A stretch of 14,812 nt of DNA from assembly GCA_026770575.1 (NCBI GenBank), contig MU657226.1, forward strand, positions 138,974 to 153,785. The letters are read 5' to 3'. The DNA is from Pelagophyceae sp. CCMP2097 (taxonomy: Eukaryota; Sar; Pelagophyceae). Below the pieces are notes generated by a model. The model made no database searches. It was given only the letters and a program-made list of their open reading frames with translations, and was not told the DNA's origin. The position numbers were made by a program, and so were the translations under genes. This document shows positions 8,014-14,812 of this stretch, one piece after another (the first letter of the stretch is position 1; each line of letters opens with the position of its first letter).

Positions 8014-9272
8014 CTAGCCCCACATGTTTGGCATGAGTCGTAGTGCGCGCGTCTTGGCGACGAGCTTGCGGGCCTCTTCGGGGTCGCCGCCGACCAAGGC
8101 GCGGCCGAGCATGACGCCGTCGTAGCCGGCGTCTGCGTGGATCTGGACGTCCTGCAACGTCGAAATGCCGCCGCAGGCGACACTGACGATGTTGGGCGGG
8201 ATGAGGTGCCGCAGCCCAGCCGCCTGGCCTTTGTGGAGCTGCCCCGTGGCGCGGTCGCGCGAGTTGACCAGGAGCAGCGTAGCGCCCTGCGAGAGGGCGA
8301 ACGTGCACTCGTCGGGCGTGTGCACCTCCACTGCCGCCTCGATGCCCAGGACCGTGGCCATGTCGAGGAGGTCGGTCAGGCGCGCCCCGAGGACGGCGGC
8401 GATGAGGACGACTGCATCCGCGCCGAGTTCTGCTGCTAACGCGATTTGGATCGGGTCCACGATGAAGTCCTTCATCAGCACGGGCGGCTTTGTCGCGTCC
8501 TTGGCGAATTCTTGCCGAACAGAGAGCAACTCCTCCACCTTGCCGCCGTACGCGCTCTACGTTTTGGGGCAACGTCGGCGGGGTAAAGGTCGGCTCGTCG
8601 GACAGTCGCCCCGCGGCCACTTACATCCGTGTTGACGCAGAGGGCGTCGACGTCCCACTGCCGCATGGCGCGCGCGACTTTCGCGGCGTCGGAAAAGCCG
8701 GCGATGTCCTGTGCCGCGCCCCCGCGAGCCCCGTGCGGCGACCGACGCCTGGGACCAGACGACGGTCTCCTGCGGCGCTCGGAAGTCCTCTTATGATGAG
8801 GATCTCCCCCGGCGCCCCCTCGGATGCCGCTCAGAACTCCGTCGTCGACTCTCTTTTCGACGAGGGCGCGGGCGGGCGCTTGATGTCCGGCATTATGCTG
8901 ATACGCCGCGCGCCGTCGGCGTCGACCTCGCGCCGAATCGCCTCGGAGAAACGCCAGTTGCCTGCGCGGCGCGTCGCCGCGCGAAAGGTCGCGAGGCGTC
9001 TAGTGAGGCGTGTAGTTACGCACCTCGGCTGGCGCCGAACGAGAGCCGCCGCGCCACGTCGCTCTCCCCCGCGTTCCCGTGCTGCTGGTTCAGCTCCCGC
9101 GCCTGCCGGGGAAGCGCGTCCCACCGCGCGACGGGTAAGAGCCGGAGACGACGGACGGTGCAAGGCGTCGCACCTCGCTCAACTTCCGCTGCACAATCGA
9201 GCCCAGTTCCCCAGAGAGGCCGGCGGCCCGCTCGAAGACCAAGTGCAGCAGCACCAACGTCCGGACGAACAT
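8014..9272 (-). CDS. Indole-3-glycerol-phosphate synthase (multi-exon, one junction unresolved)
   Basis: Exons I can support are 9272-9174, 9102-9024, 8961 to about 8876, 8708-8625 and 8556-8014, with GT-AG introns where resolved. They give the N-terminal IGPS helix (GSIVQRKLSE), FSEAIRREV, the first barrel strand (IMPDIKR), VDALCVNTD, and the C-terminal barrel with PVLMKDFIVD, DAVVLIAAVL, VEVHTPDE and VNSRD. The enzyme closes the indole ring in tryptophan synthesis, usually in the plastid of algae. Catalytic Lys (KDF, near 8472), Glu (VEV, near 8328) and Asn (VNSR, near 8265) are present. Asp replaces the usual Glu before the first Lys, and ACGGI (near 8175) replaces the usual SESGI. Between 8876 and 8708 a further exon (about 8795-8752, reading DFRAPQETVVWSQAS) seems needed, but no GT-AG phase joins it to IMPDIKR. 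The frame opens with an ATG at 9368. I prefer the ATG at 9272, whose product begins with a short hydrophobic, signal-like segment (MFVRTLVLLHLVF). Confidence 0.78.
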
Positions 9273-9352
9273 CCTCGCCGGTCGCTTGGAGGCGTGCGAT
9301 GCTCCAGACGCTTCAGACGACCGTACGCGACGTGACGCTTCGAGTCGGAAAA

Positions 9353-9376
9353 TCGCCAAAATCGCCATTTTGGCGA
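9353..9376. promoter_or_regulatory. Perfect 10-bp-arm palindrome in the IGPS/tubulin promoter
   Basis: TCGCCAAAAT, a CGCC spacer and ATTTTGGCGA form a perfect dyad between the divergent IGPS and beta-tubulin genes. Each arm resembles an E2F-type site (TTTSSCGC) except at the last base. It overlaps the upstream ATG candidate of IGPS at 9368, which argues for the downstream start at 9272. Confidence 0.5.
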
Positions 9377-9576
9377 CAATGTAAAAAACATTCCCAGGGC
9401 CGGCTATTCTGGAGTTCTAAAGTTGCGCTACATGCGCGCTGGCGGCGGCGCGTGCGAATGCGCCTACGACAATTGACAAAGAAAACGATAACGGCATTTC
9501 CAACGAACACTGACGAGACGCAACGAAAAACGGTATCTCTCTCTCGTCGCATTCGTTTCACCGCCAAACCACCACC
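9369..9576. promoter_or_regulatory. Bidirectional promoter region, IGPS (-) and beta-tubulin (+)
   Basis: About 200-300 bp separate the two divergent starts. The region is less GC-rich than its surroundings, with AAAGAAAACGATAACG and a CT-rich tract (CTCTCTCTCG) shortly before the tubulin start. No clear TATA box is seen. The start context CCACCACCATG is a good eukaryotic one. Confidence 0.5.
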
Positions 9577-11030
9577 ATGTGAGCCCTCCCCCGTGTGCCC
9601 GTCCCTTGTGGGGGCGCTCGGCCCGCGGCCCCGGCCGGCGGCGAGCCACCGCACCGCTCTACAATTCGTCACGCGCTTTTTCGCATAGGCGCGAGATCGT
9701 CCACATCCAGGCTGGCCAGTGCGGCAACCAGATCGGCGCCAAGTTCTGGGAGGTCATCTCCGACGAGCATGGCGTCGACCCGACGGGCACGTACCACGGC
9801 GACTCGGACCTGCAGCTCGAGCGCATCAACGTCTACTACAACGAGGCGACGGGCGGCCGCTACGTGCCGCGCGCCATCCTGATGGACCTCGAGCCGGGCA
9901 CCATGGACTCCGTGCGCGCGGGCCCCTTCGGCCAGCTCTTCCGCCCGGACAACTTCATCTTCGGCCAGACGGGCGCGGGCAACAACTGGGCCAAGGGCCA
10001 CTACACCGAGGGCGCCGAGCTCATCGACTCGGTCCTCGACATCGTGCGCAAGGAGGCCGAGTCCTGCGACTGCCTCCAGGGCTTCCAGCTCACGCACTCC
10101 ATGGGTGGCGGCACGGGCGCCGGCATGGGCACGCTCCTCATCTCGAAGATCCGCGAGGAGTACCCGGACCGCGTCATGTCGACGTACTCCGTCGTGCCGT
10201 CGCCCAAGGTCTCCGACACCGTCGTCGAGCCGTACAACGCCACGCTCTCCGTGCACCAGCTCGTCGAGAACTCGGACCAGTGCTTCACGCTCGACAACGA
10301 GGCGCTTTACGACATTTGCTTCCGCACGCTCAAGCTCACGACGCCGACGTACGGCGACCTCAACCACCTCATCGCCGCGGCGCTCTGCGGCACGACGTGC
10401 TCGCTCCGCTTCCCGGGCCAGCTCAACTGCGACCTTCGCAAGCTGGCGGTGAACATGGTGCCCTTCCCGCGCCTCCACTTCTTCATCGTCGGCTTCGCGC
10501 CGCTCACGTCGCGCGGCTCGCAGCAGTACCGCGCCCTCACGGTGCCGGAGCTGACGCAGCAGCAGTTCGACGCTAAGAACATGATGGCCGCCTGCGACCC
10601 GCGCCACGGCCGCTACCTCACGTGCTCGTGCCTCTTCCGCGGCCGCATGTCCACCAAGGAGGTCGACGAGCAGATGCTCAACGTCGTCAACAAGAACTCT
10701 TCCTACTTCGTCGAGTGGATCCCGAACAACGTCAAGTCGGCCATCTGCGACATCCCGCCCAAGGGCCTCAAGATGTCGACGACGTTCATCGGCAACACGA
10801 CGGCCATCCAGGAGTCGTGGAAGCGCGTCGCCGAGCAGTTCACGGCCATGTTCCGCCGCAAAGCCTTCCTCCACTGGTACACTGGCGAGGGCATGGACGA
10901 GATGGAGTTCACCGAGGCCGAGTCCAACATGAACGACCTCGTCTCCGAGTACCAGCAGTACCAGGACGCAACTGCAGAGGAAGAAGGCGAGTTCGACGAG
11001 GACGCCGAGGGCGACGACATGATGGGCTAA
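9577..11030 (+). CDS. TUBB: Beta-tubulin; start codon split by an intron
   Basis: The coding sequence is 9577-9578 (AT) joined to 9689-11030. The 110-bp GT-AG intron (9579-9688) falls inside the initiation codon: AT|G. The joined frame starts [17 protein letters not shown], the invariant beta-tubulin N terminus, including the MREI tetrapeptide used for cotranslational tubulin autoregulation. It has 447 residues, the usual length. The GTP-binding loop is GGGTGAGMG (142-148 region), followed by the M-loop and an acidic C-terminal tail ending GDDMMG. Beta-tubulin pairs with alpha-tubulin in microtubules. Residues at drug-contact positions differ from many homologues: Tyr167, Gln198, Phe200, and Ser at 239 with Cys at 238. 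Codon use is strongly C-ending, as expected for a highly expressed gene. Apart from the first intron the gene is uninterrupted. Confidence 0.97.
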
Positions 11031-11496
11031 GCGCCAGCCGCAGCCACGCCCCATGTCCCAAATAAAGTATTGTGTTTTCTACACTCACGCGCCTTGCCAA
11101 CGCATACGAACCGAGGCGATTCTAGATGCGTATTGGTTGTGAGGTGAGGGTTGGTTATTTATATCCCGGGAAAGAGGTGGAGACACGGAGTGTGACGGGC
11201 TGGCCGCCGGCCCTTAGGCAGGAGCGACGAGTCAAGCGACTCGTCCGCCTCACTGAATGGAGCCCCGGTCGGTTTTATACAGCACCGAATGTCAGCCGGC
11301 CCGTATTGACTTCCGGCGGCTCATTTCGAGGGCGGGCGGGCCTTATATTCGCACGCCGAGGCGATTGATCGCGGGCTAGGCATACCAGCACAGTTGTATC
11401 TCATTAAATTTTATGAAAGTTAAGAGTAGACGCCCTGGCCAAGCGGAGCGCTAGCACCGTGTGCTGCCACTCAGAATCGGCCGGAGGGCCGACGGG
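11031..11496. other. Intergenic region between converging tubulin and MYND-RING-Sel1 genes
   Basis: About 466 bp hold both 3' UTRs. The tubulin poly(A) signal is at 11061. Further on there are a TATA-like TTATTTATATCC near 11153-11165, a small hairpin GACGAGT/ACTCGTC (11226-11245), and TCGGCC-GGAG-GGCCGA near 11477-11492 just before the MYND-gene stop. An 80-codon plus-strand ORF (11126-11368) has no domain and is probably chance. An A-box-like TGGCCAAGCGG near 11436 has no matching B box, so I do not call a tRNA. Confidence 0.45.
11061..11066 (+). terminator. Poly(A) signal AATAAA for beta-tubulin
   Basis: An exact AATAAA lies 31 bases after the tubulin TAA and is followed by a GT/T-rich stretch (GTATTGTGTTTTC), the classical arrangement of signal and downstream element. 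Confidence 0.75.
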
Positions 11497-12552
11497 TTAG
11501 CCAGAGCGCGTCGTCGCAATACGCACCTCGATCTCCTGTGCGGCCTCAGCAGCGCCAGGGCACCCCTTGGCCGCGGCGCACTTATAAAAGCGCACCGCCT
11601 CGTCCAGGTCCTGCGGCGCGCCGAGGCCGGTTGCGTAACACGACCCGAGGTTGTAGAACGCGTCTGCCAGGCCCTGCGCCGCGGCGAGCCGGAACCACCG
11701 CACGGCCTCGTCGTACGACTGCGCCACGCCCTTGCCGTGGTAGAACATCTGGCCGAGGTTCGACTGCGCCTCAGGAAGTCCTTGCTCGGCCGCGCGACGA
11801 AACAGCTGCGCGGCGGTCTTGAAGTTGATCTTGACTCCTTCGCCGGTCTCGTAACAATTTCCCAGTCGCGACTGACCGATAGCGTACTCTTGCGCCGCAG
11901 CGCGCTCGAAAAGCTGGACCGCCCGCTTCAAGCTCTTCTTGAGGCCCAAGTCACCAGAATGGTACGCCAACCCGAGCTGCATCTGCGCCTCGGCGTTCCC
12001 CCTGTCAACGTGCTTCTGCAGCCTGCGCACATCCTCGACAGCCGACGTGGCGGACGGCGTTCGACACAGCGGGCATCGGTCGTCGTGCTGCCGGCACTTG
12101 ACGTGGCATTCCTTACAAATCGTCTCGCAGCAGCACGTGTAGAATGCTCGTCTTGCACCGTTGACTGGCATCAGGTCCAGGCAGATGGCGCACGTGCCGC
12201 GCCAGTCCGGCGCGTCGCCGTTCAGCGCAGTGGCCTTGACCACAGCCGTCGTTTGCGTCTGATCAGCCGGTAAGCGCGTCGCCGCGTTGGAACCAGTTGC
12301 CAGCGCGACGGCCTCGACGATGGGCGGCTCCTCCTTGATCTTCAGCTTCTCCGGCATGAGCTCGTCGAGGAGCCGGTCTTGAAATTTGGCTGCGAGCTGC
12401 TTGCACTGCTCCTTGTGCCCGCCCTCCTTCCAATCGAAGAGCTGGCACGCCTTGGAGCAATAATGCCGGGATTTGCACTTGGTGCAGTGCTGACCGCCCT
12501 TGTCGCCGCAGACGTAGCAGGGCTTCGGAACGGCTGGCGGCGGCGCGTCCAT
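11497..12552 (-). CDS. MYND-RING-Sel1 repeat protein
   Basis: A single-exon minus-strand gene of 351 residues, from the ATG at 12552. A MYND zinc finger occupies residues 12-50 with Cys12, Cys15, Cys23, Cys26, Cys32, Cys36, His46 and Cys50, including the typical RHYCSKACQ. A RING-like finger follows at 121-163 (CAICLDLM, then TICKECH, then CPLCR), consistent with ubiquitin-ligase activity. The C-terminal half (about 186-335) has four Sel1-like repeats of about 36 residues (AEAQMQLGLAYHSG, IGQSRLGNCYETGEGV, AQSNLGQMFYHGKGV, ADAFYNLGSCYATGLG), a helical protein-binding solenoid. The order suggests an adaptor-type E3 whose Sel1 solenoid picks the substrate; this is inference. The frame is open upstream to an ATG at 12720, but the extra 56 residues are Ser/Thr/Ala-rich and start near simple CCACTG repeats, so they look like 5' UTR. 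Such MYND-Sel1 proteins are, to my knowledge, common in stramenopile algae. Confidence 0.88.
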   Translation of the reverse strand: MDAPPPAVPKPCYVCGDKGGQHCTKCKSRHYCSKACQLFDWKEGGHKEQCKQLAAKFQDRLLDELMPEKLKIKEEPPIVEAVALATGSNAATRLPADQTQTTAVVKATALNGDAPDWRGTCAICLDLMPVNGARRAFYTCCCETICKECHVKCRQHDDRCPLCRTPSATSAVEDVRRLQKHVDRGNAEAQMQLGLAYHSGDLGLKKSLKRAVQLFERAAAQEYAIGQSRLGNCYETGEGVKINFKTAAQLFRRAAEQGLPEAQSNLGQMFYHGKGVAQSYDEAVRWFRLAAAQGLADAFYNLGSCYATGLGAPQDLDEAVRFYKCAAAKGCPGAAEAAQEIEVRIATTRSG

Positions 12553-12851
12553 CGTGGCGAGCTCGATCGCGCGCGAGCCGAGCGATTCGCTGCCAGTGGC
12601 AGTGGCAGTGCGTCGTCTGGTGCTTGTGGTGGGAGCAACAGTCAAAAGTAGTGACGAGAACAAATCAAACGCCGTTGTAGTGAACTTGCACGACACGCCA
12701 TGTGCCATAGTAATATGCATTCGAGTTTATGCATCGTCTCATGCGACGCGACGTGGGCCGATCATGCACCCGTGGGCAGGGAACCCCTTCGAAACGAGTT
12801 TTGGCCGTTGGGTTCGCCGGCCCACGAGCGGCCGGGGTCTTAGGCGAATGG
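12553..12851. promoter_or_regulatory. Region between the MYND-RING-Sel1 start and the MFS transporter stop
   Basis: About 300 bp contain the promoter and 5' UTR of the MYND gene and the 3' end of the MFS gene; both are on the minus strand. The part next to the MYND ATG has a short CCACTG direct repeat. The part around 12655-12735 is AT-richer and likely the core promoter. No TATA box or AATAAA stands out. Confidence 0.35.
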
Positions 12852-14482
12852 TTAGCGGCCGTCGCCTTCGACTTGGGTGCTTGCGCGGAGCGTGAGCGAC
12901 GCGGCGACGCAGCCGGAGAAGAGAAAGGTCGCGGCGAGGTAGAAGGGTGCCGCCGGCGATGCGAGGAGCGAATTGCCGCGCCTCGCGGGGTCGATGGCAT
13001 TTGCGAAGACACGTCCGTATATCGGGTACGCCGCCGCGGCGCACAGTTCCTGCAGCGTCTGCAGGCCGCCGAGGACGGCGCCGCGCTCCGTCGCCGCGGC
13101 CTGCGACGCGACGAGCGAGACGAGAGCTGGGAGCGCCACGCAGCCTATAGGGGCACCGTCGTCGAGGGGTCCCATCTCCCCAACAGTCTTCTGAGTGCCC
13201 CCCGCGTCGACGTACCGACGCCGCAGCCGACGATGGCTGCGACGAACTGCGGCCCCGTCGCCGCTTTGCCGAGGGCGACGAAGCTGGCCGCGAAGACGAG
13301 CGCGCCGTATTTGATGGCCGCGTCGGTCCCGGTGCGCGGCACGAGCAACCTCGGGATGATGGCGAGCATGAGTCCGACGACGACGAGCAAGGGCCCGGCC
13401 TGCTGCGGTCCCCAGCCGAATTTAAAGTTGACGTAATTGACGAACGTTGTGTTCAGCGCCAAATTCCCGAGCCAGACAAAGGCGTACGCAAACGCCGCGC
13501 CGCGCAGCAGCGGGCCGCCGTTCTAAGAAACGGATCGCGGATCGTACGACGTCAAACGAGCAACGCACCTTGAAGAGTCGAGCGAGTGCTGACACAGGGT
13601 TTGCCTCTTTGAAATTCAGCTTCTGCCGCCGCTCGTGCGGCCGGAGCGACTCTGGCGTCAGGAAGAGCGCGAGGAGGCAGTTGACGAGCTGCAGGCATAA
13701 AGCGAGCGCCATGGGCCGCCGGTATCGGCCGCGGGTCGAGAGCATCGCCGAGAGCGGGAAACCCACGATGAACGCCCCACCCGCCGAAAGCCCTTGTAAA
13801 GTGCCGACTGCCACAGCCTGCTCTGCCGTGGTCTTTCCCGACATAGCGTCTGCGACGTATGCGCCGCAGATCGCACTCATGCACGAAGTCATCCCGTCGA
13901 TCCCGTCCGCCAGAAACAGGCGCGCCACGCCCGTCCTTCTAGAGCAGCTCATCTGCAGCCCGATCGTGGCGGCGTAGCCCAGCGACGACAGCGCGATGAG
14001 AGGCTTGCGCCCGACGCGGTCGCTGACGCAGCCCAAAGCCCCGACGCATAAAAACGTCAAGATCTTGTCCACGCCCTCGACGTCACCGCCGACGCGGCTC
14101 GACAGCGCGGAGACCACGGCCGAGCCTACACGCGGTTGCGGCTTCGGCCATTCTATGGGTCCTTTAATGCCCATTCTATAGGTCCCACGCTGGGAATACG
14201 ACGCGCACCGTCTTCGTTGACGACGCTCGCGATGACGCGCGGCAGCACGGGGATGCACAGCCCGAGGCTCAGAAAGTACCTGCGGACGATTGCAGGCGAA
14301 TGATGCGGGGGTCGGACTCACAGCCAGTTGTGCCCGATGGCCCAGGCGATCGAAGGCCGCGCCTCAACGACCGCGCCGCCCTTGGTCGGCGCATTGACGG
14401 CGGTCAGCGCCGACGACGGCCGCTTCAGCGCGGCGGTGCAGCCCAGAAGCGCCGCAGCGGCGAGCCAGGCGAGGCCCTTCAT
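12852..14482 (-). CDS. Major facilitator superfamily transporter, 12 helices (five exons)
   Basis: Exons 14482-14322, 14279-14209, 14125-13569, 13522-13216 and 13144-12852 join in frame to 1389 nt (462 residues). Introns are 42, 83, 46 and 71 bp, all GT-AG. The N terminus (MKGLAWLAAAALLGCTAAL) is a signal-peptide-like hydrophobic segment followed by a Ser/Thr/Lys/Arg stretch, as in bipartite plastid targeting, but without a clear ASAF motif. About twelve membrane segments can be counted. Between helices 2 and 3 lies GCVSDRVGRKP, the MFS motif A, and after helix 6 TPESLRPHERR, typical of the drug:H+ antiporter/TetA and HIAT1-like branch. It probably moves a small solute or drug by proton coupling; the substrate is unknown. 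Intron 2 holds two near-identical 15-bp direct repeats (around 14150-14185). The start is chosen because it gives the signal-like segment; it is only about 97 bp from the right repeat copy. Confidence 0.87.
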
Positions 14483-14578
14483 CGTCCGCGGCGAGTTTCA
14501 GCGATCGGTTGGGGGTCAAACGTTCGTGCGCAGGGACGGGGCAAGCCACTACAGGGCCCCGCAGGGGCCGGAGGCTAT

Positions 14579-14712
14579 TATTACAAGAGCGCGCCGGAGG
14601 CACACGGAGGACCCGAAGGATACAGCCAAATCCCATTGCAATGCCCACGTAAATAATTGAAATTATTTAACTAATCGCTGAACTTTCAAATCCTCCTTAT
14701 CTTTATTTTTAT
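14579..14712 (-). repeat. 134-bp repeat, right copy (inverted)
   Basis: This is the reverse complement of 74-207 with one mismatch (14673). It lies between the MFS-gene start and the hairpin at 14721. The flank on its A-rich side is not like that of the left copy: the left has the tRNA-like fragment, the right has the hairpin. So the 134-bp unit is the shared element and not part of a longer duplication. Confidence 0.9.
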
Positions 14713-14720
14713 TATTTTTG

Positions 14721-14783
14721 AGGACCCGAAGGGTCCTTGCCGTTTATTCAACGTCAGTTTACGGCAAGGGCCCTTCGGGTCCT
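14721..14783. repeat. Long hairpin: 23-bp arms, 17-base loop
   Basis: Arms 14721-14743 and 14761-14783 are reverse complements except for one position (T at 14734 opposite the arm reading GGGCCC). The loop is 14744-14760. Each arm contains GGACCCGAAGG, the same core that occurs inside the 134-bp repeat at 14609-14619. It is not followed by a T-run and lies outside any gene, so it looks like a mobile-element end, a small folded element or a recombination site more than a terminator. Confidence 0.85.
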
Positions 14784-14812
14784 TTGATTGAAGGATTACC
14801 AGGGGCAATTAT

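Noticed and set aside
9669..11054. 461-codon minus-strand ORF opposite beta-tubulin
   Set aside because: It is a shadow caused by the C-ending codon bias of tubulin; its composition (Arg, Val, Glu, Asp) matches no family.
11126..11368. 80-codon plus-strand ORF after beta-tubulin
   Set aside because: Short, no domain, lies between two converging 3' ends.
11430..11500. A-box-like TGGCCAAGCGG suggesting a tRNA gene
   Set aside because: No B box, no acceptor-stem pairing and no pol III terminator at the right distance.
74..14712. Whole window as one giant transposon with 134-bp terminal inverted repeats
   Set aside because: The interior holds ordinary cellular genes with introns and no transposase, integrase or polymerase; two independent repeat copies are simpler.
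1..14812. CRISPR array, phage genes or a bacterial defence system
   Set aside because: No regularly spaced direct repeats with unique spacers, and the genes are intron-bearing eukaryotic ones.

Overview
The window is nuclear DNA from a GC-rich, compact-genome eukaryote. The evidence is that most genes are broken by short GT-AG introns of about 42-223 bases, the protein set is typically eukaryotic (RAD6-type E2, beta-tubulin, PH domain, MYND-RING-Sel1), and a biosynthetic indole-3-glycerol-phosphate synthase is present. A photosynthetic stramenopile of the pelagophyte type fits best (high GC, tiny introns, MYND/Sel1 proteins, tryptophan synthesis, possible bipartite targeting peptides). That placement is inference; no organism-specific marker was checked.

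Layout, left to right. Bases 1-33 are the 3' part of a tRNA-like sequence followed by an A-rich tract. Bases 74-207 are one copy of a 134-bp repeat whose other copy lies inverted at 14579-14712 (133 of 134 positions match). Bases 208-1265 hold no convincing gene, only traces of a decayed minus-strand coiled-coil frame. A five-exon RAD6-type ubiquitin-conjugating enzyme (1266-2048, +) follows, with a yeast-like acidic tail on its own exon. A two-exon PH-domain protein with a long charged repeat region (5264-2492, -) converges on it. An unrecognised Ala-rich protein (about 7304-5766, -) is divergent from a three-exon tautomerase-fold protein (7534-7980, +). The tautomerase gene converges, with 33 bases between stops, on a multi-exon indole-3-glycerol-phosphate synthase (about 9272-8014, -). 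That gene shares a short intergenic region with a beta-tubulin gene (9577-11030, +) whose start codon is split by an intron. A MYND-RING-Sel1 protein (12552-11497, -) converges on tubulin. A five-exon, 12-helix MFS transporter (14482-12852, -) follows. The right edge carries the second repeat copy and a 23-bp-arm hairpin (14721-14783).

The genes do not form a pathway; they are unrelated cellular genes packed tightly. The most unusual parts are the inverted repeat pair and hairpin at the edges, the split tubulin start codon, the RAD6 tail exon whose retention would replace an acidic tail by a basic one, the IGPS with changed active-site neighbours and one exon junction that does not resolve, and the duplicated tryptophan-acidic motif at the end of the PH protein. 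I saw no CRISPR array, phage, plasmid or defence system. Splice sites were assigned by eye from protein continuity and GT-AG rules.
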